A stretch of 64,000 nucleotides of DNA from Candidatus Aalborgicola lynettensis. GTDB lineage: Bacteria > Pseudomonadota > Gammaproteobacteria > Burkholderiales > Burkholderiaceae_C. Below the pieces are notes generated by a model. The model was given only the letters and a program-made list of their open reading frames with translations, did not search any database and was not told where the DNA came from. This document shows positions 12,460 through 20,885 of the stretch, one piece after another. The stretch spans positions 1-64,000 of the forward strand of contig JADJZE010000005.1 in assembly GCA_016719405.1 (NCBI GenBank). Direction: 5' to 3'. The translations under genes were made by a program, and so were the position numbers. Each line of letters starts with the position of its first letter. Position 1 is the first letter of the stretch.

Positions 12460-12492
12460 GTGTGCCCCTCAATGGTTTGGATTGCTTTACAG

Positions 12493-12520
12493 CGTGAGGG
12501 CGTTGCGAGAATATTTCAAG
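12493..12520 (-). promoter_or_regulatory. Sigma32-like heat-shock promoter of clpB
   Basis: On the minus strand CTTGAAA is followed after 13 bases by CCCTCACG. This resembles the heat-shock consensus CTTGAAA with a 13-17 base spacer and CCCCATNT. It lies about 35-60 bases ahead of the clpB start, and clpB is a classical sigma32 gene. Confidence 0.65.
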
Positions 12521-12621
12521 GGCCTGGCGCACACAAGGCGTGTAGCACCCCACGCTTGTTGATGTGCATCAACCCAATGGGGGCAAAAAGCCGCCTGCCG
12601 TAGCAGGCGAGCGCCGCCCAA

Positions 12622-13164
12622 TCAAAGCAGGTCGGCGTCCTGCGCAAAGGCCGTGGCCGCGGCGCCAAAATCGCCCATGATCTGCTGCCAGTCGTAGGCG
12701 CGGTGGGTGCCCAAGTACTCAAAGAAAGAGGAATTGGGGTCGTTGAGCAAAATCGCCATGGCGTAGCCGCCTGCGTTGTCGCGCAGCTTGAGCATGGCGT
12801 CGTATTTGGTGCCGGTGGCGAGCGCATCGTCCACCACCACCGGAGCGTCGTCAAAATAGATGGCGGGTAAATCGCGGCGCAAACCGACGCCGAAATCGCC
12901 CGCAAATGCCGCTTTAACTGCAGAGAAGTCGCGCTCTTCAGAAAAATGGCCGTAGGGGCGGATTTCAAAAAACTCGCGCACCGGCGGGGTTACATCCAGG
13001 TCGACCGACCGGTCAAACGCGGCCTCTACCTCTTGCCGGTCGCCTTTGATGAGGCGAATGCGGACAATCAGCGCCTCGGTAATGCCGGCAAAACCTTCGG
13101 CCTGAAAATGGCGAACAATGCGCTCGGCAACGTCGTCGGCCGGGAGAACCAGGGTATCGTTCAT
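12622..13164 (-). CDS. Conserved protein of unknown function
   Basis: I do not recognise this 180-residue soluble, acidic protein (MNDTLVLPADDVAERIVRHF at the N-terminus). The stretch PVVVDDALATGTKYDAML resembles the PRPP-binding loop of phosphoribosyltransferases, but the flanking fold elements of that family are not evident, so I do not assign it. The ATG at 13164 is chosen because the frame upstream reads through low-quality non-coding sequence. It lies between clpB and a divergent exchanger gene, with a GTGTAC palindrome in the shared upstream region. Confidence 0.75.
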   Translation of the reverse strand: MNDTLVLPADDVAERIVRHFQAEGFAGITEALIVRIRLIKGDRQEVEAAFDRSVDLDVTPPVREFFEIRPYGHFSEERDFSAVKAAFAGDFGVGLRRDLPAIYFDDAPVVVDDALATGTKYDAMLKLRDNAGGYAMAILLNDPNSSFFEYLGTHRAYDWQQIMGDFGAAATAFAQDADLL

Positions 13165-13191
13165 GGGGGCTTTCGTATGTAAAAAAACACA

Positions 13192-13211
13192 GTGTACCCA
13201 AGCTTGTACAC
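13192..13211. promoter_or_regulatory. Perfect inverted repeat in a divergent promoter region
   Basis: The arms gtgtac and gtacac are separated by eight bases (ccaagctt). The site sits between the divergent genes starting at 13164 (minus) and 13311 (plus). It could be an operator for either; no regulator is identified. Confidence 0.4.
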
Positions 13212-13310
13212 GACAATCGGGCAAGCCACAGTTTTTATGTAAAAACCCGTATCCTCCTACCTGCCCTCCCGCGTTCACGCCCTCTTGCCCCACTGCCCTG
13301 CGCCACCGCT

Positions 13311-14327
13311 TTGAACTCACTGCAGCCCTATCTCGCCTACCTTTCCAACCCCTTGATCGCCTTCGCCTTGTTTGCGCTGGCCTCGGCGCTGATGATCTGG
13401 CGCCTGAGCGCGGTTGAGAACAAGGGTTTTGAAGGCACAGTGGTGGGCACACTCATCATGCCCTACTGCTCGGGCTTTGCGAACCTGGTGTTTGCCTTTG
13501 TGATGAGCCGCGCCGGGGGCAATGGCCGCGTGGTGATTGAGAACTGCATTGTGAACAACGTGACCAACCTCACCCTGCTGCTGGGCCTGAGCGCGCTTTT
13601 TACCGCCGCGCCCGCCATGGCCGGTGCGGCAAAAAAAGGCGCCGCCGCCAAGGCAAAACCTGCCGCAGCCAAGCCGGCCGACAACGCGTACCGTCTGTAC
13701 CGGCTGGACATGTTATTCACCTTGGTGGCCGTGTTCCTGTTCACCGGCACGCTGTGGGCGCTGGGCAAAGACCGGGTGCTGGACTTTTACGACGCACTGG
13801 TGCTGGTGGGCCTGTTTGTGTTTTGGCAAATTCTGCACGTGTTCGAGATTCTGAAAAACAACGTGCGCAAGAACCGCAGCTTTCAGTGGAGCATCGTGTT
13901 TGACCTGGCCCTGATCGCCGTGGCCGCCTGGGGCGTGTACCAGAGTGTGGACCACCTGGTGGCCTGGGTTTCCAAGCCCGGGCAGCGTTTCTTTAACCCG
14001 GCTTACCTGGGCTGGCTCAGCGGTGCCCTCATGGTGCTGCCCAACGCTTTTATTGCCTTGTACTACACCTACAAGGGGCGCCAGGACATTGTGGTGAGCT
14101 CGCAGGTAGGCGACGCCCACATTTGCATTCCCATGTGCATTGGTTTGTTTGCGCTGTTTGACACCATTCAGGTGCCCGGCTTCTTCCAGGTGGGCGTCTA
14201 CCTGATTCTGGGCGCCGCGGCGGTGCAGTTTCTGTCCATCGCCGCCATGGGGCGCCTGCCGCGCCTGCTGGGGGTGGTGCTGGTGGGGGCCTACGGATTC
14301 TTTTTGTACAAGGGGCTGTTGCCGTAG
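13311..14327 (+). CDS. Sodium/calcium exchanger family membrane protein (CaCA type)
   Basis: A 338-residue polytopic membrane protein with about ten hydrophobic segments. It carries two alpha-repeat-like segments typical of Ca2+:cation antiporters: VIENCIVNNVTNLTLLLGL near residue 80 and VVSSQVGDAHICIPMCIGL near residue 265. Between them lies an Ala/Lys-rich cytoplasmic linker (GAAKKGAAAKAKPAAAKPAD). The start appears to be TTG at 13311, since no ATG lies upstream in frame near the first membrane segment. Transported ions cannot be read from sequence. A repeat copy follows the stop. Confidence 0.78.
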   Translation: MNSLQPYLAYLSNPLIAFALFALASALMIWRLSAVENKGFEGTVVGTLIMPYCSGFANLVFAFVMSRAGGNGRVVIENCIVNNVTNLTLLLGLSALFTAAPAMAGAAKKGAAAKAKPAAAKPADNAYRLYRLDMLFTLVAVFLFTGTLWALGKDRVLDFYDALVLVGLFVFWQILHVFEILKNNVRKNRSFQWSIVFDLALIAVAAWGVYQSVDHLVAWVSKPGQRFFNPAYLGWLSGALMVLPNAFIALYYTYKGRQDIVVSSQVGDAHICIPMCIGLFALFDTIQVPGFFQVGVYLILGAAAVQFLSIAAMGRLPRLLGVVLVGAYGFFLYKGLLP

Positions 14328-14351
14328 TTGTTGCCTTAGATTTGATAAGCC

Positions 14352-14406
14352 AAATATGCCGTTTGCGCACGCCAGACGTGCGCAAGCAGCTCCTATTTGT
14401 ATAGCA
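14352..14406 (+). repeat. Double-hairpin intergenic repeat, copy 3
   Basis: The same core gcacgccagacgtgcgcaag is followed by cagctcctatttgtatagc. It lies 25 bases after the exchanger stop codon. It is nearly identical to the copies at 2134 and 56082. Confidence 0.85.
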
Positions 14407-14487
14407 TTTCCGTCATAACCAATTCAACCACCGGCAACATCCGCCACCCGCAAACAGCATTCAGAGGCCACATGGTAATCTTGCGCC

Positions 14488-14922
14488 ATGTTTACCCCTT
14501 CGCAAGCGGACGTCCGCCGTTTCTTTTGTTCGGTTTATGCCAAAGCGCACGCTGGAGAAGCACTAGAGGCTATTGAAATCATAGCGTCGCAGTGGATGAG
14601 CGAGCACCCGGAATACGCCGCCGATTTCGGCGATGTTGACGCCGCACTGGCAGCGATAGGCCAGCCCGAGCCCGGCCGCGAAAACCCGTTTCTGCACCTG
14701 TCCATGCACCTGTCGATCAGTGAACAGTGCTCCATTGACCAACCCCGTGGTATCCGCCAAGCCGTAGAACTGCTCACCCACCGGCGCAACTCTCTGCACC
14801 AGGCCCACCATGAAGTGATGGAGAGCCTGGGACGTATGCTGGCCGACAGCCAGACCACCGCCCGCCCACCGGATGGAAGCGGCTACGTGGCCGACATTCA
14901 GCGCCGGGCGACGCGCGATTGA
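14488..14922 (+). CDS. DUF1841 family protein
   Basis: A 144-residue protein matching the DUF1841 family of betaproteobacteria and gammaproteobacteria. Recognisable parts are MFTPSQADVRRFFCSVYAKA, QWMSEHPEYAADFGDVDAAL, NPFLHLSMHLSISEQCSID, and the HRRNSLHQAHHEVMESLGRM helix near the C-terminus. The family function is unknown. Residues about 19-34 are encoded by sequence resembling the genome's intergenic repeat (see the separate entry at 14540), which suggests the repeat was captured in frame. The gene is preceded by repeat copy 3 and followed by a convergent aminotransferase. Confidence 0.85.
   Translation: MFTPSQADVRRFFCSVYAKAHAGEALEAIEIIASQWMSEHPEYAADFGDVDAALAAIGQPEPGRENPFLHLSMHLSISEQCSIDQPRGIRQAVELLTHRRNSLHQAHHEVMESLGRMLADSQTTARPPDGSGYVADIQRRATRD
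14540..14588 (+). repeat. Repeat-like segment inside the DUF1841 gene
   Basis: The sequence gcgcacgctggagaagc, then actagaggctattgaaatcatagcg, has the same order of parts as the intergenic repeat. The first hairpin region is degraded and the gctat-N-atagc tail is intact. It is read in frame without stops. Confidence 0.5.
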
Positions 14923-15004
14923 ATATTTCGCAGGCGCAATGGCCACACATGGCAAAGGCCCCGAAGGGCCTTTGCTTGCGTTCGCTGCGTCGCGTCCAAA
15001 GACG

Positions 15005-16201
15005 TTACATCACCTTGGCAATCGCCTGGCAGACGTAGTCGATGTTTTTGCTGTTGAGTGCGGCCACGCACATGCGGCCGGTGTCGGTGCCGTAGACGCC
15101 AAACTCAGAGCGCAGGCGCACCATTTGGTCTTTGGACAGGCCGGAGTAGCTGAACATGCCGATCTGGGTGGTGATGAAGCCCATGTCCTGCTTCACACCA
15201 GCGGCTTTGAGGCCGTCTACCAGCTTCTGGCGCATGGCCTTGATACGCACACGCATTTCGCCCAGTTCTTTTTCCCACAATGCACGCAGCTCAGGGTTGT
15301 TCAACACGGCCGCCACTACGGCGCCACCATGGATGGGTGGGTTGCTGTAGTTGGTGCGGATCACGATTTTGAGTTGGCTGAGCACGCGGTCGCATTCCTC
15401 TTTGCTGGACGCAACCACGGACAGGGCGCCCACGCGCTCGCCGTACAGGCTAAAGCTCTTGCTAAACGAGGTGGAAACAAAGAAGTTCAGGCCGGATGCA
15501 ACAAACTTGCCGATCACGGCGCCGTCTTCCGCAATGCCGTAGCCAAAGCCCTGGTAGGCCATGTCCAGGAAAGGGGTGAGCTGTTTGGCGGTGCAGGCGG
15601 CAATCACCTGGTCCCACTGGGCGGGGGTGATGTCGTAGCCGGTGGGGTTGTGGCAGCAGGCGTGCAGCAGCACGATGGTGCCTGGGTGCGGCAGCGTTCA
15701 GGTCGGCCAACATGCCGTCAAAGTCGACACCGCGCTTGGCGGCGTCGTAGTAGCGGTAGGTGGCAACCTCAAAACCGGCACTGCTGAACAGGGCGCGGTG
15801 GTTTTCCCAGCTGGGGTCGGAGATGAGCACTTTGGCACCGGGGCTGACTTTTTTCAGAAAGTCGGCACCAATCTTCAAACCGCCAGTGCCGCCAATGCCT
15901 TGCACGGTGGCCACACGGCCGCTTTTGACCACGTCGGAGTCAGCACCAAACACCAGGCCTTTGACGGTGGCGTCGTAGGCCACGATGCCGTCGATGGGCA
16001 GGTAGCCGCGCGCGGTGGGCTTTTCCATCATGGTTTTTTCAGCCGCTTGCACGCATTGCAACAGGGGCAGTTTGCCGTTGTCGTCAAAGTACACGCCCAC
16101 GCCCAGGTTGACTTTGGCGGGGTTGGTGTCGGCGTTGAATTGCTCGTTCAGACCCAAAATCGGGTCGCGGGGGCCATTTCTACGGCGGAGAAGAGAGACA
16201 T
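15005..16201 (-). CDS. Aromatic/aspartate aminotransferase, two frameshifts
   Basis: A class I aminotransferase of the aspartate/tyrosine type, about 398 residues if repaired. Family motifs are NLGVGVYFDDNGKLPLLQCV, CCHNPTGYDITPAQWDQV, FLDMAYQGFGYG, the PLP lysine in STSFSKSFSLYGERVG, and SNPPIHGG. Two single-base indels break the frame. One C appears lost in the run at about 16170-16175 after MSLFSAVEM, and one C appears gained near 15682 between LNAAAP and GTIVLLHACC. Both fall in short C/G runs, next to the A/T-free block, so sequencing error is the likelier explanation. The start is the ATG at 16201. Confidence 0.85.
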
Positions 16202-16300
16202 GGAGGGAGTCCTGTGAGTGGGGAATCGGGGGAGGGCGTATTTTAGCGGGGGCCGGTGGTCGGGGGGATGGGTGTTGTGGCTGGTTGCGTGCGCTGTGGT

Positions 16301-17100
<800 letters not shown>

Positions 17101-17198
17101 GCTGTGAAAAACCAATCTCCACACCCGCCATTTCGGCTTGCGCGAAGTGGCATTTCTGGGTCGCAATGTCGATGTTAGAGGTAGAGAACATCGCGCTG

Positions 17199-17558
17199 TC
17201 AATTCAGCCCGAAAAACCGCGCGGTATCGTCTCCAAATCCAATCTCAATGCTGACAATTTCATTGAAATGGTATCTAGAAACACGAAGCTCACTAACTTG
17301 CGGTGCTGCAAGAATAAGAATTCGAGAGTTGGGTGTTGTTCGCCAGATTCCACCGGGCGTAACCCAGCTGGGGCGCCGAACACTGACGCCACCCACGATT
17401 AGATAGGGGATGAACAGAGCCACCCCAGAAAGACCCAGCTCCCAGAGATAGTAGGGTACGACCACGCTAGCTACCATGGCCCCGCCAAAAAAGCGCCCGG
17501 TGTGCGGAATAGGCCGTGATCGCCATGACATTTCTGGCTCTGAAAGTCCGTGTTTCAC
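17199..17558 (-). CDS. Small membrane protein of unknown function
   Basis: A 119-residue open frame starting with GTG. It has two hydrophobic segments (FFGGAMVASVVVPYYLW and LSGVALFIPYLIVGGVSV), followed by a soluble strand-rich tail (SRILILAAPQVSELRVSRYH to IEIGFGDDTARFFGLN). That layout recalls small proteins with two membrane helices and a PH-like domain, but I cannot assign it. The region has visibly lower GC than its surroundings and lies between two long inverted-repeat elements, so it may be acquired DNA. No strong ribosome-binding site is seen, and the gene call is tentative. Confidence 0.45.
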   Translation of the reverse strand: MKHGLSEPEMSWRSRPIPHTGRFFGGAMVASVVVPYYLWELGLSGVALFIPYLIVGGVSVRRPSWVTPGGIWRTTPNSRILILAAPQVSELRVSRYHFNEIVSIEIGFGDDTARFFGLN

Positions 17559-17621
17559 CTATGAGCCCTAACTTGGTGTGTATTGAAAAACTCTGCGCAA
17601 TACTCCGGGTAATTCAACCAT

Positions 17622-17678
17622 AAAAATGGCCTCCAGCGCTCGTGGAATGTGCGCAACCAGCTCCCAAAAATATAGCGT
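17622..17678 (-). repeat. Divergent double-hairpin repeat, copy 4
   Basis: A variant of the intergenic repeat: ctccagcgctcgtggaatgtgcgc followed by a cagctcccaaaaatatagcg tail. The core palindrome differs from the main subfamily (agcgct centre), but the order of parts is the same. It lies in the non-coding stretch 17559-18068 upstream of uvrB. Confidence 0.55.
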
Positions 17679-17784
17679 CATACCGGACAATAAATCCGGA
17701 GCGGTCAGGCAACTGGCTGCGTACATTCTCATTTTTTCCTCCAACTCGCGGTTCACCCAATGTACCGCACCCTCACCCCCAGCC

Positions 17785-17965
17785 GGGCCAGCGCCGGGGT
17801 CTGGGCGCCTGTTTTGCGTGGCCGAGGAGCGCACGGGGGATCGGGTCAGGGCTGGAGATTGTTTGAGGCGAAGCCGAGTTCGAGCCAGACCCCGATCCGC
17901 CGGAGCACCGCAGGGCAGCCCGAAGGGCCCACGCAGCACAGGCACCCAGGCCCCGGCGCTGGCAC
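17785..17965. repeat. Long inverted-repeat element, intact copy
   Basis: Imperfect complementary arms of about 35 bases (17787-17822 and 17927-17964; both read gccagcgccgggg on opposite strands) flank a loop of about 105 bases. The loop contains ttgtttgaggc (17859-17869) and gccagaccccg (17884-17894). The same loop motifs occur in the interrupted copy at 16301-17100, while the arm sequences differ. The rest of 17559-18068 shows no convincing gene. Confidence 0.7.
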
Positions 17966-18068
17966 GGCGTACGCGCACCACCCGAGCCACCCCAAAACCC
18001 TCAGGTCATCCAGAAACCCGCAGCATGGTCTACAGTTCAATCTTTGACCATTCGACGCCACCGTCCCC

Positions 18069-20204
18069 ATGCCAGCCCCCACCCCCATCACAGCGCCCGC
18101 GCTTACCGAGATAGACACAGCACCTGCTGCTACGGGCGTCTTTTTGCGCTATCCGGATTCGCCGTTTGAGTTGTACCAGCCCTACCCGCCAGCGGGCGAC
18201 CAGCCCGAGGCCATTGACCAACTGGTGGAGGGGGTGAACGACGGCGAGGTTTTCCAGACCCTGCTAGGCGTCACCGGTTCGGGCAAAACCTTCACCATGG
18301 CCAATGTCATCGCGCGCCTGGGTCGCCCGGCCATTGTGTTTGCACCCAACAAAACGCTGGCCGCGCAGTTGTACAGCGAGTTCCGCGAGTTTTTCCCCAA
18401 AAACGCGGTGGAGTATTTCGTCAGTTACTACGACTACTACCAGCCCGAGGCCTATGTGCCTCAGCGCGATTTGTTCATTGAGAAAGACAGCGCCATTAAC
18501 GAGCACATCGAGCAGATGCGCCTGTCGTGCACCAAGAGCATTCTGGAGCGGCGCGACGTGGTGATTGTGGCCACCGTGTCGGCCATCTACGGTATTGGCC
18601 AGCCCGAGGCGTACCACAAGATGATCATGACCCTGCGGGTGGGCGACAAGTCCGGCCAGCGCGACCTGATTGCGCAACTGGTGCGTATGCAGTACCAGCG
18701 CAACGACATGGACTTTTCGCGCGGCGCGTTTCGCGTGCGCGGCGACACCATTGACGTGTTTCCCGCCGAGCACAGCGAGATGGCCATACGCATCGAACTG
18801 TTTGACGACGAAATAGAGTCCTTGCAGCTGTTTGACCCGCTCACCGGGCGTATTCGCCAGAAGATTCCGCGTTTTACCGTCTACCCCAGCAGCCACTATG
18901 TCACGCCCCGCGAGCAGGTGCTCGCAGCCGTGGAAACCATCAAGGTGGAGCTGTCGGACCGGTTGAAAGAATTTGTTAGCCAGGGCAAGCTGGTGGAGGC
19001 CCAGCGCTTGGAGCAGCGCACCCGGTTTGACCTGGAAATGCTCAGCGAAGTAGGGCACTGCAAGGGCATTGAGAACTATTCGCGCCACCTGAGTGGATCC
19101 GCGCCTGGCGAGCCACCGGCCACGCTGACCGACTATTTGCCCAAGGACTCGGTGATGTTCTTGGACGAAAGCCACGTGCTGATTGGCCAGTTTGGCGGCA
19201 TGTACAACGGCGACCGTTCGCGCAAGACCACGCTGGTGGAATACGGCTTTCGCCTGCCCAGCGCGCTGGACAACCGCCCGCTCAAGTTTGAAGAGTTTGA
19301 GACCAAGATGCGCCAGGCCATTTTTGTCTCCGCCACACCCGCGCAGTGGGAGAAGGACCATGCGGGCAAGGTGGTGGAGCAGGTGGTGCGCCCCACTGGG
19401 CTGGTGGACCCGGAGGTGGAGGTGCGCCCGGCCACGAATCAGGTGGACGACGTTTTGCAGGAGATCCGGATTCGGGTGGATGCGCAAGAGCGCGTGCTCA
19501 TCACCACGCTAACCAAAAAGATGGCCGAGCAGTTGACCGAGTACCTGACGGAAAACGGCGTCAAGGTGCGCTACTTGCACAGCGATGTAGACACGGTGGA
19601 GCGGGTGGAAATCATCCGCGACTTGCGCCTGGGCGCTTTTGATGTGCTGGTGGGTATCAACCTGCTGCGTGAGGGGCTGGATATTCCCGAGGTGTCGCTG
19701 GTGGCCATTTTGGATGCGGACAAGGAGGGCTTTTTGCGCTCGGAGCGCTCACTGATCCAGACCATTGGCCGTGCGGCGCGCAACTTGAACGGGCGGGCCA
19801 TTTTGTACGCCGACAAGGTAACCGATTCCATGGAGCGCGCGATGGGCGAGACCGAACGCCGACGCAAGAAACAAATCGCCCACAACCTGGAGCGCGGCAT
19901 CACCCCGCGCGCCATCGTCAAGAAAGTGCGCGACCTGATCGACGGCGTGTACAGCGAAAAGGCCGGCAAAGAGGCCGATCGCCTGGAACGCGATGCCTTG
20001 GCCCGTGCCCAGGTGGAGGACATGAGCGAGAAAGACATTGCACGCGAGATCAAACGCCTGGAAAAACTGATGATGGAGCACGCCCGCAACCTGGAGTTCG
20101 AAAAGGCGGCGATGGTGCGCGACCAGCTGCACATTCTGAAAGAGCAGGCCTTTGGCGCACCGGGTGCAGACAACGTGGTGACGATTGGCGCGGCTCTGAA
20201 ATAG
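18069..20204 (+). CDS. uvrB: Excinuclease ABC subunit B
   Basis: UvrB, 711 residues, the damage-verifying helicase-like subunit of nucleotide excision repair that is loaded by UvrA and recruits UvrC. Visible are Walker A (GVTGSGKT, residues 67-74), the beta-hairpin region (YYDYYQPEAYVPQRDLFIEK), helicase motifs FLDESHVLIGQ and LLREGLDIPEVSLVAILDAD, QTIGRAARN, and the C-terminal UvrC-binding UVR motif (IKRLEKLMMEHARNLEFEKA). The N-terminus is about 26 residues longer than in E. coli UvrB. It precedes the isc operon but has its own 5' region. Confidence 0.97.
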   Translation: MPAPTPITAPALTEIDTAPAATGVFLRYPDSPFELYQPYPPAGDQPEAIDQLVEGVNDGEVFQTLLGVTGSGKTFTMANVIARLGRPAIVFAPNKTLAAQLYSEFREFFPKNAVEYFVSYYDYYQPEAYVPQRDLFIEKDSAINEHIEQMRLSCTKSILERRDVVIVATVSAIYGIGQPEAYHKMIMTLRVGDKSGQRDLIAQLVRMQYQRNDMDFSRGAFRVRGDTIDVFPAEHSEMAIRIELFDDEIESLQLFDPLTGRIRQKIPRFTVYPSSHYVTPREQVLAAVETIKVELSDRLKEFVSQGKLVEAQRLEQRTRFDLEMLSEVGHCKGIENYSRHLSGSAPGEPPATLTDYLPKDSVMFLDESHVLIGQFGGMYNGDRSRKTTLVEYGFRLPSALDNRPLKFEEFETKMRQAIFVSATPAQWEKDHAGKVVEQVVRPTGLVDPEVEVRPATNQVDDVLQEIRIRVDAQERVLITTLTKKMAEQLTEYLTENGVKVRYLHSDVDTVERVEIIRDLRLGAFDVLVGINLLREGLDIPEVSLVAILDADKEGFLRSERSLIQTIGRAARNLNGRAILYADKVTDSMERAMGETERRRKKQIAHNLERGITPRAIVKKVRDLIDGVYSEKAGKEADRLERDALARAQVEDMSEKDIAREIKRLEKLMMEHARNLEFEKAAMVRDQLHILKEQAFGAPGADNVVTIGAALK

Positions 20205-20261
20205 AGAGCGGCACCCAGCTTGCCTGCCGGAGTACCTGAGCAAAGTTGCGGGGCTTTTGCT

Positions 20262-20286
20262 ATACTTGAGTCAATTAGTCAACAAC
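20262..20286 (+). promoter_or_regulatory. Type 1 IscR-binding site ahead of iscR
   Basis: The segment atacttgagtcaattagtca, continuing acaa, closely fits the E. coli type 1 IscR operator pattern ATASYYGACTRWWWYAGTCRRSTAT. It lies about 20 bases ahead of the iscR ATG and overlaps the likely promoter. This supports autorepression of the isc operon by [2Fe-2S]-IscR. Confidence 0.75.
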
Positions 20287-20305
20287 ACGACTCAAGGAGC
20301 ATTTC

Positions 20306-20842
20306 ATGCGACTTACCACCAAAGGCCGTTTTGCGGTCACTGCCATGATTGATCTGGGGCTGCGCCAGGAAAGCGGCCCCGTCACCTTGGCGGCCATCAG
20401 CCAGCGTCAGCAAATTTCGCTCTCCTACCTGGAGCAATTGTTTGGCAAATTGCGCCGTAATGAGTTGGTCGAATCTACCCGGGGCCCGGGCGGCGGCTAT
20501 ACGCTGGCGCGCAAAGCGGCGGATATTACGGTGGCCGACATTATTGTGTCGGTCGACGAGCCCATCGACGCCACCCAGTGTGGCGGCAAGGAAAACTGCC
20601 ATGGCGAGGGCGCACGTTGCATGACCCATGATTTGTGGTCGTCGCTGAATGTGCACATGGTCGATTTTTTGAATTCGGTCAGTTTGCAAAAACTGGTGGA
20701 CGACCAGTTGGCCAAGGGACTGACGGTGGAAGACAAACCCAGCGTCAAACGGGCCATTTCGGCCATGCCGATGAAGCAGATGGTGCGTGTGAATACACCC
20801 AACTCGGTTTTCGCACTGGGCAACGCTTTTTCCAAAAACTAG
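20306..20842 (+). CDS. iscR: Iron-sulfur cluster regulator IscR
   Basis: A 178-residue Rrf2-family transcription factor. The N-terminal winged helix-turn-helix (MRLTTKGRFAVTAMIDLGLR, LSYLEQLFGKLRRNELV, RGPGGGYTLAR) is typical. The [2Fe-2S] ligands are C92, C98, C105 and H108 in QCGGKENCHGEGARCMTH, one residue later than the E. coli spacing. As holo-protein it represses the isc operon when clusters are plentiful. It is the first gene of the isc operon, with aaggag ahead of the ATG and a matching operator at 20262. Confidence 0.97.
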   Translation: MRLTTKGRFAVTAMIDLGLRQESGPVTLAAISQRQQISLSYLEQLFGKLRRNELVESTRGPGGGYTLARKAADITVADIIVSVDEPIDATQCGGKENCHGEGARCMTHDLWSSLNVHMVDFLNSVSLQKLVDDQLAKGLTVEDKPSVKRAISAMPMKQMVRVNTPNSVFALGNAFSKN

Positions 20843-20885
20843 CCCCATCACAGTCATTCTTAATTTTTAGTAGCGACAAGCCACC

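Noticed and set aside
12622..13164. A phosphoribosyltransferase assignment from the PVVVDDALATG segment
   Set aside because: Only the loop resembles that family; the surrounding strands and hood region are not recognisable.
17568..17990. A minus-strand open frame of 140 codons directly before the orphan membrane ORF
   Set aside because: Its sequence is made of the long hairpin element and a copy of the double-hairpin repeat, so coding is unlikely.
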